A program made the position numbers and the translations under genes. Of a stretch of DNA of 33,966 nucleotides, positions 1 through 8,603 are shown in pieces. Every line of letters starts with the position of its first letter. Position 1 is the first letter of the stretch. The notes below the pieces were generated by a model, which did no database searches, had not been told where the DNA came from, and saw nothing but the letters and a program-made list of their open reading frames with translations. Origin of the DNA: Sulfurimonas sp. (GTDB taxonomy: Bacteria; Campylobacterota; Campylobacteria; Campylobacterales; Sulfurimonadaceae); NCBI RefSeq assembly GCF_026991475.1, contig NZ_JALXBK010000118.1, forward strand, positions 1 through 33,966. Reading direction: 5' to 3'.

Positions 1-537
1 AGTAAAATTACAGGGGTTACAAAAATAGAAGGTGATAATGTACTTCTTATCCTTGACCTTGAGAGTGTTGTTCAGGAATTAGGTTTATATGAACCTGAAA
101 CAGATGTTGAACCAGATAAAATAGAGACTTTTTCTGGTTTAGCTATGGTTCTTGATGATAGTACAACAGCTAGAAAAATAGTAAAAGATGCTTTGCAAAA
201 GATGGGATTTCATGTTGTTGAGGCGATGGATGGTGTAGAAGGATTATCTAAACTTAATGATTTGTATGAGACTTATGGAGATGACCTTCCAAATAAACTC
301 AAAATTATTATTTCAGATGTTGAAATGCCAAAAATGGATGGTTTTCACTTTGCCGCAAAAGTAAAAGAGGATGAGAGACTCTCTAGCATCCCAATAGTTT
401 TTAACTCTTCAATTAGTGATCACTTTAGTGAAGGAAGAGGTGAAGAAGCTGGAGGTGAGGCTTACTTGGTTAAGTTTCAGGCAAGTTCATTTTATGATGA
501 AGTATCGCGTGTAGTGAATGCACATATGAAAAAATAG
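1..537 (+). CDS. cheV: Chemotaxis coupling protein CheV (5' partial)
   Basis: CheV joins a CheW-like coupling domain to a response-regulator receiver domain and sits in chemoreceptor arrays with CheA. The reading frame is open from base 1, so the start lies before the window. The first ~35 codons are the tail of the CheW-like domain (LLILDLESVVQELG). The receiver domain follows, with acidic pocket LDDSTTARK, phospho-acceptor Asp in IISDVEMPKMDG, the Ser pair in VFNSSIS and a Lys in YLVKF. An internal ATG at base 145 lies inside the receiver domain and is not the real start. The first residue of the acidic-pocket motif is Leu where Val is more usual. cheA follows after 10 bp with AGGAG upstream, so the two are probably co-transcribed. 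Confidence 0.9.
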   Translation, partial: SKITGVTKIEGDNVLLILDLESVVQELGLYEPETDVEPDKIETFSGLAMVLDDSTTARKIVKDALQKMGFHVVEAMDGVEGLSKLNDLYETYGDDLPNKLKIIISDVEMPKMDGFHFAAKVKEDERLSSIPIVFNSSISDHFSEGRGEEAGGEAYLVKFQASSFYDEVSRVVNAHMKK

Positions 538-547
538 GAGTATAAAT

Positions 548-2929
548 ATGGATGAATTTCAAGAAATATTACAAGATTTTTTAGTTGAATCATTTGAACT
601 TGTAGAGAAGTTAGATGAAGATTTAGTGGAACTAGAATCAAATCCTGAAGATTTGGAACTACTTAATGGAATCTTCCGTGTAGCACATACTGTAAAGGGT
701 GCTTCATCATTTTTAAATTTTGACACATTAACACATCTTACACACCATATGGAAGATGTTCTCAATAAAGCAAGACATGGAGATCTTGTAATTACTCCAG
801 ATATTATGGATGTAATTTTAGAGTCAATTGATCTTATGAAAGCACTTTTAGAGACAATCCGTGATACGAGTGCAGATGAAGGCATTGATGTATCAGCGTG
901 TGTGGCAAGACTTGACAAGATAAGTAATGGAGAAGCTCCTTCTGCTGCTGTAGAACCAGAAGTAGAAGATGTTGTTGAAGAGACACCTGCTGAGGAAGAA
1001 GAGTTAGACTATGACAATATGGATCCTGATGAAATTGAGGCAGAAATAGAGCGACTTTTAGCACAGCGCCAGTCTGAAGATAAGGCAAAAAGAGAAGCTA
1101 AAATTGCCGCTGGTGAAGATGTTCCAACTATGCCAGAGGTAGACGAGGAACAAGAAAAAGAAGAGCCAAAAGCTGAGAAAAAAGAGGAAAAAGTAGAGGT
1201 GAAAAAAGCTTCTGTACCTGTAAAAAAAGAGCAAAAATCTACTAAAGAAAAGCCAAAAGCAGCAGCGCCTACAAAACGTGCAGCTACAACAGTTGAACAG
1301 ACAATTCGTGTAGATGTAAAAAGACTTGACCATCTTATGAATCTTATTGGTGAGCTTGTTCTTGCTAAAAATAGACTTATGAAAATTAATGAAGATGTGG
1401 AAGAGCGTTATGAGGGTGAAGAGTTTTTAGAAGAACTTACTCAAGTTGTTTCTATTGTTTCTCTTGTAACTACAGATTTACAAATTGCTGTAATGAAAAC
1501 GCGTATGCTTCCAATTGGAAAAGTATTTAATAAATTTCCAAGAATGATTCGTGATTTGTCTCGTGAACTAAACAAAAAAATAGAGCTTGTTTTAGCTGGT
1601 GAAGATACAGAACTTGATAAATCATTAGTTGAAGAGATTGGTGATCCTCTTGTGCATATTATTCGAAATTCATGTGATCATGGAATTGAAACTCCTGAGG
1701 AGAGAGTTGCAAAAGGTAAACCAGAGGGTGGTACAATTAGTCTAAAAGCTTACAATGAAGGAAATCAAATCGTCATACAAATTGATGATGATGGTAAAGG
1801 TCTTGACCCTGAAATGCTCAAAGAGAAATCTTTTGAAAAAGGTATTATCACTGAAAAAGAGATGGATACTATGAGTGATAAAGAGGCTTACTCTCTTATC
1901 TTTAGACCAGGATTTTCAACAGCTGCAGCAGTAACAAGTGTTTCTGGTCGTGGCGTTGGAATGGATGTTGTAAAAACAAATATTGAAAAACTTAATGGAA
2001 TGATAGATATTGAAAGTGAAGTAAATGTTGGAACAACAATTAAGCTAAAAATTCCTCTTACACTTGCTATTATTCAAGCACTATTAGTTGGTGTTCAAGA
2101 GGAACATTATGCTATTCCTTTAGCTTCTGTTTTAGAGACTGTAAGAATTTCTAAAGATGAGATTTATACAGTAGAGGGTAAAAGTGTTATGCGACTTCGT
2201 GATGATGTTCTCTCTTTAGTACACATTGGAGATATTTTTGAGGTTGAGCGTATTTTAGATGCTAGTGAACATGCTTATGTTGTTGTTTTAGGTTTGGGTA
2301 CAAGTAAACTTGGGCTTATTGTAGATACACTTGTTGGACAAGAGGAGATTGTTATTAAATCTCTTGGTGATTATCTAAAAGGCATAGAGGGTGTTGCTGG
2401 TGCTACAATTCGTGGTGATGGTGGTGTTACTCTTATTGTTGATGTAGCTGCTTTAATGACTATGGCAAAAGATGTGAAAACTACGGCATTAACAACTCCA
2501 GAAGAGGGTAATTCAGCACTTAAAGAGAAAACTAAGCCTAGTGATTATACTGTAATGATAGTTGATGATTCTAAAACAGATAGAACTATTATGCGTAAAG
2601 CACTTGAACCAATGGGGTTAACTCTAGTGGAAGCTGCTGATGGTCAAGAGGCTTTAAACATCTTAAAATCAGGTGACTATAATTTTGATGCAATGCTTGT
2701 AGATATTGAGATGCCAAGAATGGATGGATATACTTTAGCAACAGAGATAAAAAAATACAATAGATATAAAAATTTACCTCTTATTGCAGTAACATCAAGA
2801 ACAAGTAAATCTGATAGAATGCGTGGGGTTGAATCTGGAATGGTAGAGTATATTACAAAACCATATTCAGCAGATTATTTAGCGAGTGTAGTACAAAGAA
2901 ATGTGAATTTTAAAGCGGAGTTTTTATAA
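548..2929 (+). CDS. cheA: Chemotaxis histidine kinase CheA with C-terminal receiver domain
   Basis: Central kinase of chemotaxis; it passes phosphate to CheY and other receivers under receptor control. The 793 residues show an Hpt domain with His47 in VAHTVKGASS, a Glu/Lys-rich low-complexity linker at about 140-245, the dimerisation region, an ATPase domain (N-box HIIRNSCDHG, G-box DDDGKGLD, SVSGRGVGMD), a CheW-like regulatory domain, and a C-terminal receiver domain at about 668-790 (MIVDDSKTDR, LVDIEMPRMDG, ITKPY). The CheA-receiver fusion is typical of Campylobacterota. The receiver often acts as a phosphate sink there (family knowledge, not shown here). The stop TAA overlaps the cheW ATG by one base. 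The frame is intact and all key motifs are present. Confidence 0.97.
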   Translation: MDEFQEILQDFLVESFELVEKLDEDLVELESNPEDLELLNGIFRVAHTVKGASSFLNFDTLTHLTHHMEDVLNKARHGDLVITPDIMDVILESIDLMKALLETIRDTSADEGIDVSACVARLDKISNGEAPSAAVEPEVEDVVEETPAEEEELDYDNMDPDEIEAEIERLLAQRQSEDKAKREAKIAAGEDVPTMPEVDEEQEKEEPKAEKKEEKVEVKKASVPVKKEQKSTKEKPKAAAPTKRAATTVEQTIRVDVKRLDHLMNLIGELVLAKNRLMKINEDVEERYEGEEFLEELTQVVSIVSLVTTDLQIAVMKTRMLPIGKVFNKFPRMIRDLSRELNKKIELVLAGEDTELDKSLVEEIGDPLVHIIRNSCDHGIETPEERVAKGKPEGGTISLKAYNEGNQIVIQIDDDGKGLDPEMLKEKSFEKGIITEKEMDTMSDKEAYSLIFRPGFSTAAAVTSVSGRGVGMDVVKTNIEKLNGMIDIESEVNVGTTIKLKIPLTLAIIQALLVGVQEEHYAIPLASVLETVRISKDEIYTVEGKSVMRLRDDVLSLVHIGDIFEVERILDASEHAYVVVLGLGTSKLGLIVDTLVGQEEIVIKSLGDYLKGIEGVAGATIRGDGGVTLIVDVAALMTMAKDVKTTALTTPEEGNSALKEKTKPSDYTVMIVDDSKTDRTIMRKALEPMGLTLVEAADGQEALNILKSGDYNFDAMLVDIEMPRMDGYTLATEIKKYNRYKNLPLIAVTSRTSKSDRMRGVESGMVEYITKPYSADYLASVVQRNVNFKAEFL

Positions 2930-3423
2930 TGAGTGATAAATTAAAACAGATTATTGACAAACAAAGTGAGCAAAAAGATAGTATAGTTGAGCAACTTGAT
3001 GATGTCGTGCAACTTGTTGGTTTTATGATAGGTGATGAAGAGTATGCAGTGCCTATCTTAGCTATTCAAGAGATTATTAAACCTTTTTCTTGGACGCGTG
3101 TTCCACAGGTACCTAATTATGTTTTAGGTGTTTTTAATCTTCGTGGTGCAGTTATTCCTCTACTTGATTTGCGTATGAAATTTGGTCTTCCTCCGAAAAA
3201 ACAGGGAGAAGATACTCGTTTTATTGTTATGCGTCATGGTGATGATGTTGCAGGTTTTGTTATTGATAGACTTACTATGGCTATTAGACTTAAAAAAGAG
3301 AATATTGGGGCGGCACCTGATGCTGTTGCTGGAGATGATAGTGCTATTGAAGGTGTTGGAAAGCAGGCTGATAAAATTATTACTATTCTTAAAGTAAATA
3401 AACTTTTAGAGAGAACTTTTTAA
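2929..3423 (+). CDS. cheW: Chemotaxis adaptor protein CheW
   Basis: CheW bridges chemoreceptors and CheA in the signalling array. The 164-residue protein has a polar ~25-residue N-terminal extension, then one CheW domain: QLVGFMIGDEEYAVPI, IQEIIKPFSWTRVP, YVLGVFNLRGAVIPLLDLR, and a C-terminal part ending in ITILKVNKLL. The NLRG-x-VIP-LDLR core is diagnostic. It is coupled to cheA by a one-base overlap (TAATG). The STAS-MlaE gene begins 8 bp after its stop, so the chemotaxis and lipid-transport genes may share a transcript. The length is normal for the family. Confidence 0.95.
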   Translation: MSDKLKQIIDKQSEQKDSIVEQLDDVVQLVGFMIGDEEYAVPILAIQEIIKPFSWTRVPQVPNYVLGVFNLRGAVIPLLDLRMKFGLPPKKQGEDTRFIVMRHGDDVAGFVIDRLTMAIRLKKENIGAAPDAVAGDDSAIEGVGKQADKIITILKVNKLLERTF

Positions 3424-3431
3424 GTAGATTT

Positions 3432-4544
3432 ATGAAAAAAGTTTTTAGCATAGAGAGTATTGATGAAAATCTTCTTCTTAAATTTGAGGGGAAGATGAGT
3501 CTCTATGAAGTGTCAAAATATGAAAAGAAACTTGCTACAGTACAAACAACTAGTATAAAAAATATTACCATCGACCTTACAAATTTGGATGAACTCGATA
3601 CTACGGCTGCTATTTTTATTTATAATATTCAAAAAGAATTTGCTTCTAAAAAAGTCACTTTAGAGTGTCATAATGAAAAACTCCTTAGCACTTTAGAATT
3701 AGTTCAAGAAAATATGTCTCATTATAGTGAAAATATAAAACCAAAAAAACTCTCTTTTTTGCAAAAATTAGGAAAAATATTTTATGATTATTATGATGGA
3801 TTCAGTGCTTTTATAGAATTTTTTGGACAACTTTTTGCCTCTAATTTGCGTTATTTAACCTCATTAAAAAATATAAGATATAAAGAGATTGCTTTTGAAA
3901 TAAATGAGAGTGCCATAAAAGCTTTGCCCATTGTAGCGCTTACAAGTTTTTTAATAGGTCTTGTTATAGCCTATCAGTCTGCTTATCAGTTGAAAATTTA
4001 TGGAGCAAATATTTACATTGTAGATATGCTTGGTATCTCTATTTTTAGAGAATTAGCGCCTGTTATTACTGCTATTGTTATTGCAGGACGGAGTGGCTCT
4101 GCTTTTACTGCGCAAATTGGTTCTATGAAAATCACGCAAGAACTTGATGCTATGAAGACTATGGGCTTTGAACCTTTTGCATTTTTAGTGCTACCTCGCA
4201 TAATCGCTTTGATGATAACGATGCCAATTCTGATTTTTGTGGCCGATATTATGGCGATTCTTGGAGGTATGATAGTTGCAAATGTAGATTTATCAATATC
4301 TCCAGAACTCTTTATTGACCGACTATCGCGCGTTGTTGCCGCAAAACATTTTTTTGTAGGTATTATTAAAGGACCATTTTTTGCATTTTTAATTGCTACT
4401 ATTGGTATTTATAGAGGCTTAATAGTAAAAGATGACACACAAAGTATAGGTTTTAATACAACTAAAAGTGTTGTTGAAGCTATTTTTGCTGTAATCGTGT
4501 GCGATGCAATTTTTTCCATAGCTTTTACAAATTTGGGGATATAA
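3432..4544 (+). CDS. mlaE: MlaE-family ABC permease with fused N-terminal STAS domain
   Basis: Permease of an Mla/MCE-type ABC transporter that moves phospholipid between outer and inner membranes. Residues 1 to ~95 are not membrane-like and resemble a STAS (MlaB-like) domain (ITIDLTNLDELDTTAAIFI). From about residue 150 it is a typical MlaE permease: ALPIVALTSFLIGLVIAYQ, FRELAPVITAIVIAGRSGSA, QIGSMKITQELDAMKTMG and further hydrophobic helices. In E. coli MlaB is a separate STAS subunit; here the two are one chain. The MlaF ATPase starts immediately after the stop. No mlaC-like periplasmic carrier is visible in the cluster. Confidence 0.9.
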   Translation: MKKVFSIESIDENLLLKFEGKMSLYEVSKYEKKLATVQTTSIKNITIDLTNLDELDTTAAIFIYNIQKEFASKKVTLECHNEKLLSTLELVQENMSHYSENIKPKKLSFLQKLGKIFYDYYDGFSAFIEFFGQLFASNLRYLTSLKNIRYKEIAFEINESAIKALPIVALTSFLIGLVIAYQSAYQLKIYGANIYIVDMLGISIFRELAPVITAIVIAGRSGSAFTAQIGSMKITQELDAMKTMGFEPFAFLVLPRIIALMITMPILIFVADIMAILGGMIVANVDLSISPELFIDRLSRVVAAKHFFVGIIKGPFFAFLIATIGIYRGLIVKDDTQSIGFNTTKSVVEAIFAVIVCDAIFSIAFTNLGI

Positions 4545-5279
4545 ATGCAGATGATTAAGGTTGAAAATGTAGTGACTGCGTTTGGCAATAGAGTCATTCA
4601 TGATGGACTTAATTTTACAATTAAAGAGGGTGAAATCTACGGGCTTTTAGGACCTAGTGGATGTGGAAAAACTACGCTTCTTCGTGAAATGGTTATGTTG
4701 GAAAAAGTTACAAGTGGGAAAATAGAAATTTTAGGTAAAAATGTAGCAGATATACGTCAAAGGGATGCTCAAAATCTTCGTAGGCAATGGGGTGTGCTTT
4801 TTCAGTTTGGTGCGCTTTTTTCTTCTCTTACGCTTGCTGAAAATATTGCACTCCCTTTAGGAGAATACACAAGATTATCTAAAAGGATGATAGATGAAAT
4901 TGTTGCGTTTAAGTTAAGTATTGTAGGTTTAAAACAGAGTGATGCTTACCTTTACCCCTCAGAAATAAGTGGTGGAATGAGAAAAAAAGCAGGATTAGCG
5001 CGTGCATTGGCAATGGATCCAAAACTTCTGTTTTTAGATGAACCTACCAGCGGACTTGATCCAATCTCTGCGAGAGAGTTTGATGCACTTATCTTAAAAC
5101 TGCGTGCTATGCTTGGACTTACTGTCGTTATGGTAACGCATGATTTACGTTCCATATATGATACTTTGGATAGAGTTGCTATAATAGATAACAAACAAAT
5201 TGCTTATGAGGGCACTTTAGATGATATTGCATCAGTAAAAAGCGAATTTATACAAACTTTTTTTAGAGAGAAACTATGA
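4545..5279 (+). CDS. mlaF: MlaF-type ABC transporter ATPase
   Basis: ATP-hydrolysing subunit of the Mla lipid transporter. The 244 residues show Walker A GPSGCGKTT, a Q-loop in LFQFGALFSSLTLAENIALP, signature ISGGMRKKAGLARALA, Walker B LLFLDEPTSGLDP and H-loop VTHD. The GALF-SLT-ENI-P stretch and the GGMRKK form of the signature are characteristic of MlaF-like ATPases. The ATG follows directly on the mlaE stop codon, and its own stop overlaps the mlaD start (ATGA), so translation is probably coupled. A second ATG two codons in is an alternative start. Confidence 0.93.
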   Translation: MQMIKVENVVTAFGNRVIHDGLNFTIKEGEIYGLLGPSGCGKTTLLREMVMLEKVTSGKIEILGKNVADIRQRDAQNLRRQWGVLFQFGALFSSLTLAENIALPLGEYTRLSKRMIDEIVAFKLSIVGLKQSDAYLYPSEISGGMRKKAGLARALAMDPKLLFLDEPTSGLDPISAREFDALILKLRAMLGLTVVMVTHDLRSIYDTLDRVAIIDNKQIAYEGTLDDIASVKSEFIQTFFREKL

Positions 5280-6238
5280 ATAATAAGGTAAATTACAAAT
5301 TAATAGGATTTTTGGTTTTAGTTGGTTTTGTGATGATTTTAGGTTTTAGTTATTGGCTTTTAAAACCTTCATCAAAAGATGAAATGAAAAAGTATATTAT
5401 CTACTTTAATGAATCAGTTGCAGGACTAAATATTAATGCTCCTGTAAAATACAGAGGTATTAGTGTAGGAAAAGTTATAGATTTGCGTATTAATCCATCA
5501 AATATAGAACAGGTTGAAGCAACAGTAGATATTTTAAAAACAACGCCTATTAAAGAGACTACCGTTGCTAAATTAACAGCGCAGGGAATAACAGGGCTTA
5601 CCTATGTAAATCTTAGTTTGGGTGCAAATTCTGCTCCTCTTTTGCACCTTAAAAAAGGGGAGAAATACCCTGTAATTAGATCTGTTCCATCGCTATTTAA
5701 AGATGTTGAAAAGTCTTTGGGTGGACTCTCTGAACAACTCTCAGATACTCTGCAAAAAACAAATAGATTTTTAGATGAATCAAATAGAAATGAGGTGCAT
5801 AAAATGCTCAAGCATACAGCGGCTGTTTTAGAGCATGTTGATATGTTGTTAAATGAAAAAACGATAAATAAATTGCAAAAAAGTATTGATAATTTGGCAC
5901 TTTTTAGTGCGCAGTTGACACAACTTACTCCAAAAGTGGATAGTTTCATTACCAATAGTGTTACGTGGGAAGATAAAATGAGTAACTCCTTCTCTTCAAT
6001 TCAAGAGACCTATACTAGTATGGGAGTAACGATGAATAATATGGCACTCTCTTTTTCCAATGTTGAAAAAGATGTTAAAGATGTCTCCATAAATCTTGTT
6101 CCAACACTTGATGCAAGCCTTTTACAGATGCAATCGACAATGATCGAGTTTAATGAGCTTCTTCGTGAGTATAAACGCAGTCCAAGTGATATTTTATTTA
6201 AAAAGACAAAAGTAAAAAGGGGACCTGGTGAAAAGTAA
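5276..6238 (+). CDS. mlaD: MlaD-type MCE-domain protein
   Basis: Membrane-anchored MCE protein that forms the periplasmic lipid-binding ring on MlaFE complexes. The 320 residues contain one N-terminal transmembrane anchor (about 9-29, LIGFLVLVGFVMILGFSYWL), one MCE domain (about 38-115) with YFNESVAGLNINAPVKYRGI and LTAQGITGLTYVNLSLG, then a long helical C-terminal region (about 145-300). The long tail is more than a minimal MlaD has and may span periplasm. The start overlaps mlaF by 4 bp and the end overlaps the lipoprotein gene by 11 bp. It contains one AAACGCAG word at 6173-6180. Confidence 0.92.
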   Translation: MNNKVNYKLIGFLVLVGFVMILGFSYWLLKPSSKDEMKKYIIYFNESVAGLNINAPVKYRGISVGKVIDLRINPSNIEQVEATVDILKTTPIKETTVAKLTAQGITGLTYVNLSLGANSAPLLHLKKGEKYPVIRSVPSLFKDVEKSLGGLSEQLSDTLQKTNRFLDESNRNEVHKMLKHTAAVLEHVDMLLNEKTINKLQKSIDNLALFSAQLTQLTPKVDSFITNSVTWEDKMSNSFSSIQETYTSMGVTMNNMALSFSNVEKDVKDVSINLVPTLDASLLQMQSTMIEFNELLREYKRSPSDILFKKTKVKRGPGEK

Positions 6239-6827
6239 ACTTTTAATAGCGGCATTGACATTTTTGTTTGGAGCATGTAGCTCTCCTAAACCAGCCTTGC
6301 AGGAGTATATTGTAACTCCAAAGGTTTCAGTTGTGCAGAGTAAAATGAGTAAATATAAAGAAAAAATAGTAAAAGTTACCAATGTTTATGCAGCAAAAGA
6401 TTTACACTCTCGTAGTATGTTTTATGTAGAAGATGGCATGAAAAAATTTGCTTATGCTTCCTCAGAGTGGGCTGAGTCACCACAACAATTTGTGCATAAA
6501 GAGGTGATGCAAATGTTGGCACAAACGAAGGTCTTTGGTTTTGTGCAACTACCTAGTTCTAAAGTAGAGAGTGATTTTATTTTAGAGACAAGATTAAATG
6601 ACTTTACGCAGTATTTTGAAGAGAATGATAAAAAATCTTATGCTGTAGTTTCTGTAACTTTTACACTCGTCAATAGCAAAAAACATACAATAGTAGCAAA
6701 TAAAACTTTTTCTTCAAAAATAGATGTAAGCTCATTAAACGCAGTAGGTGGGGTAAAAGCGCTCTCTATTGCATTAAAAGAAGTATTGAGTGATGCTTCT
6801 GTGTGGATAGTGAAGGTTGCTCAATGA
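6228..6827 (+). CDS. ABC-type transport auxiliary lipoprotein
   Basis: Probable outer-membrane or periplasmic lipoprotein partner of the upstream MCE transporter, of the PqiC/ABC_trans_aux kind. It starts with GTG (6228), preceded by a purine-rich AAAAGGGG. The N-terminus KSKLLIAALTFLFGACSS is a lipoprotein signal with lipobox FGAC and Cys17. The mature part (YIVTPKVSV, YVEDGMKKFAYASSEWAESP, VESDFILETRLNDFTQYF) matches the expected pattern of this family: a peptide-display strand, then 'W...P' and 'YRLE..L..F' segments. The family assignment rests on pattern and operon position. It overlaps mlaD by 11 bp and pepP by 4 bp. It carries one AAACGCAG word (6737-6744). Confidence 0.8.
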   Translation: MKSKLLIAALTFLFGACSSPKPALQEYIVTPKVSVVQSKMSKYKEKIVKVTNVYAAKDLHSRSMFYVEDGMKKFAYASSEWAESPQQFVHKEVMQMLAQTKVFGFVQLPSSKVESDFILETRLNDFTQYFEENDKKSYAVVSVTFTLVNSKKHTIVANKTFSSKIDVSSLNAVGGVKALSIALKEVLSDASVWIVKVAQ

Positions 6828-8110
6828 TTAGCCAAAAAGAGTATATTAAACGCAGAGAACGGCTGGCAAAGAGTTTACAAATCAACTCTATGACACTGCT
6901 TTTAAGTGCTACACAAAAAACGCGTTCTCACGATACAGAATTTCCTTATAGACAAAATAGCAACTTCTATTATTTGAGTGGTTTTAAAGAGGATAGTGCA
7001 GCCCTGCTTATTGTTAAAACAAAAGAGTCCATAAAAGAGTACTTTTTTGTGGCAAAAAAAGAGCCTCAGATGGAGTTGTGGACAGGTAAAAGGCTTGGAG
7101 TAGAAAAGGCAAAAGAGATTTTCAGTTTTGATGATGTTTTTGAATTTACGCAACTACAGGAAAAAATCGCTGCGTTTAGTGTGGGTATAGACTCTTTTTA
7201 CTATGATTTTGAGGAGAGCGAAGCGCGATTAACATCTCTAAAATCGGAGTTAAAAAGCGTAGAGTGCTTTTATAATGTTGCCTCCATCATTGGATCACTG
7301 CGTTTGGTGAAGTCAGTTGCAGAGATTAACATTATAAAAGAGGCAATAAACATTACAAAAAAGGCACATCACCGTGCGATGCAAGTGAGCAGTAAACTTA
7401 CTTATGAGTATCAGCTTCAAGCTGAAATAGAGTATGTTTTTAAGAAAAATGGGGCATATAGCGATGCTTATACTTCCATCGTAGCTTGTGGTAATGGAGC
7501 TAACACTCTTCATTATATTTCTAATGATAAAGCCCTAGAAAAAAATAGCCTTATCCTAATAGATGCAGGGTGTGAATATAATTACTATGCAAGTGACATT
7601 ACCCGTACAATTCCTGTAAGTGGAGCGTTTAGTGATGCTCAAAAAGAGCTTTATGAACTTGTATTAAGTGTCAATAAAGCAATTATTAAAATGATACGCC
7701 CAAAAGTTTTGCGCAGTAAATTACAGAGTAAATCAGAAGAGCTGCTTTGTCAAGGAATGTTAGAGTTAGGAATTTTACATGGAAGTTTTCAAGAGCTTTT
7801 AGATGCAAAAGCACACAAAAAATATTATCCTCACGGCATAGGTCATTGGATGGGTTTAGATGTGCATGACGCTTGTCCATATAAAGATAAAAATGGTAAG
7901 GAAATTCCACTAAAGGCAGGAATGGTTCTTACCATAGAACCAGGAATTTATCTTGATGCAGATGATAAAAGTGTTCCAAAAAAGTATAGAGGTATTGGGA
8001 TTAGAATTGAAGATGATATTTTAGTGACAAAAGAGGGCTATGAAAACCTATCGGAGCAAATTGTTAAAGAGATAGAGGATATTACTCGTAAGAGTAACTC
8101 CAACCTGTAA
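6824..8110 (+). CDS. pepP: Xaa-Pro aminopeptidase (M24B)
   Basis: Metallo-aminopeptidase that removes N-terminal residues before proline. The start is set at the ATG at 6824, which overlaps the previous stop (ATGA); a GTG seven codons earlier (6803) is possible. An aminopeptidase P N-terminal domain (RQNSNFYYLSGFKEDSAALL) precedes the M24 'pita-bread' domain. The five metal ligands are visible in LILIDAGCEY (Asp), ASDITRT (Asp), HGIGHWMGLDVHD (His), MVLTIEPGIY (Glu) and IRIEDDILV (Glu). The length of 428 residues is close to E. coli PepP. It is the last gene of the long + strand run. Its 3' end overlaps the convergent gene at 8082-8513 by 29 bp. It carries three AAACGCAG/CTGCGTTT words (6848, 7170, 7298). 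Confidence 0.9.
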   Translation: MISQKEYIKRRERLAKSLQINSMTLLLSATQKTRSHDTEFPYRQNSNFYYLSGFKEDSAALLIVKTKESIKEYFFVAKKEPQMELWTGKRLGVEKAKEIFSFDDVFEFTQLQEKIAAFSVGIDSFYYDFEESEARLTSLKSELKSVECFYNVASIIGSLRLVKSVAEINIIKEAINITKKAHHRAMQVSSKLTYEYQLQAEIEYVFKKNGAYSDAYTSIVACGNGANTLHYISNDKALEKNSLILIDAGCEYNYYASDITRTIPVSGAFSDAQKELYELVLSVNKAIIKMIRPKVLRSKLQSKSEELLCQGMLELGILHGSFQELLDAKAHKKYYPHGIGHWMGLDVHDACPYKDKNGKEIPLKAGMVLTIEPGIYLDADDKSVPKKYRGIGIRIEDDILVTKEGYENLSEQIVKEIEDITRKSNSNL

Positions 8111-8513
8111 GGCTCTTCTTCTTTGCTTCATCAAACGCAGTAGAGTCTGCTAAAAAGTCCATGACATGCATAACAGCATATGGGATGCTTTTTTGATCTT
8201 CTGGCTTTACTAAAAGCATAGGCATTGGGGTCTCTTGCTCTTTACTAAGGGCAAATCCAACAGGCATAAGCTGACTCATTAGCTCTGCTGGTTTTGAAAT
8301 ACTATTTTCTTCCAAAAACTTCTCTAAAACAGCTTCTTGAACATCTTTTGGAAGCTGCTCAGCTGTATTTAAAAAAATAGTAAAGTGAATGGGTGTCTCT
8401 TTAAAATGCTCTGGTGCAGGGGCAGCCATAATGATATACTCTACTTTTTCTAGGTGCTTTTTTATCTTATCATTTGTCAAATATTGTTCTGTTTTAATAG
8501 CTTTTTCTTGCAT
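8082..8513 (-). CDS. Conserved protein of unknown function
   Basis: A 143-residue acidic, soluble protein that I cannot assign. The ATG at 8513 is chosen because AAGAGAGA precedes it; an upstream ATG at 8549 has no ribosome-binding site and would add MLKFLKHFKRET. No signal peptide or membrane segment is visible. Recognisable stretches are VEYIIMAAPAPEHF, HFTIFLNTAEQLPKDVQ, MPMLLVKPEDQKSIPYAVMH and FDEAKKKSLTGWSYSYE. The well-formed frame and normal codon use argue that it is real. It converges on pepP with a 29-bp overlap of coding ends and has no obvious operon partner. Confidence 0.7.
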   Translation of the reverse strand: MQEKAIKTEQYLTNDKIKKHLEKVEYIIMAAPAPEHFKETPIHFTIFLNTAEQLPKDVQEAVLEKFLEENSISKPAELMSQLMPVGFALSKEQETPMPMLLVKPEDQKSIPYAVMHVMDFLADSTAFDEAKKKSLTGWSYSYE

Positions 8514-8603
8514 AGTTTCTCTCTTAAAATGTTTCAAGAATTTTAGCATAAAACATTATGAATATGGTACAAATTATGCTTTATAAATGCAATAAGGATA
8601 ATT

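Noticed and set aside
559-1333. Minus-strand frames opposite cheA
   Set aside because: Low-complexity Ser/Leu/Phe-rich translations that mirror the cheA Hpt domain and Glu/Lys-rich linker; no start signals.
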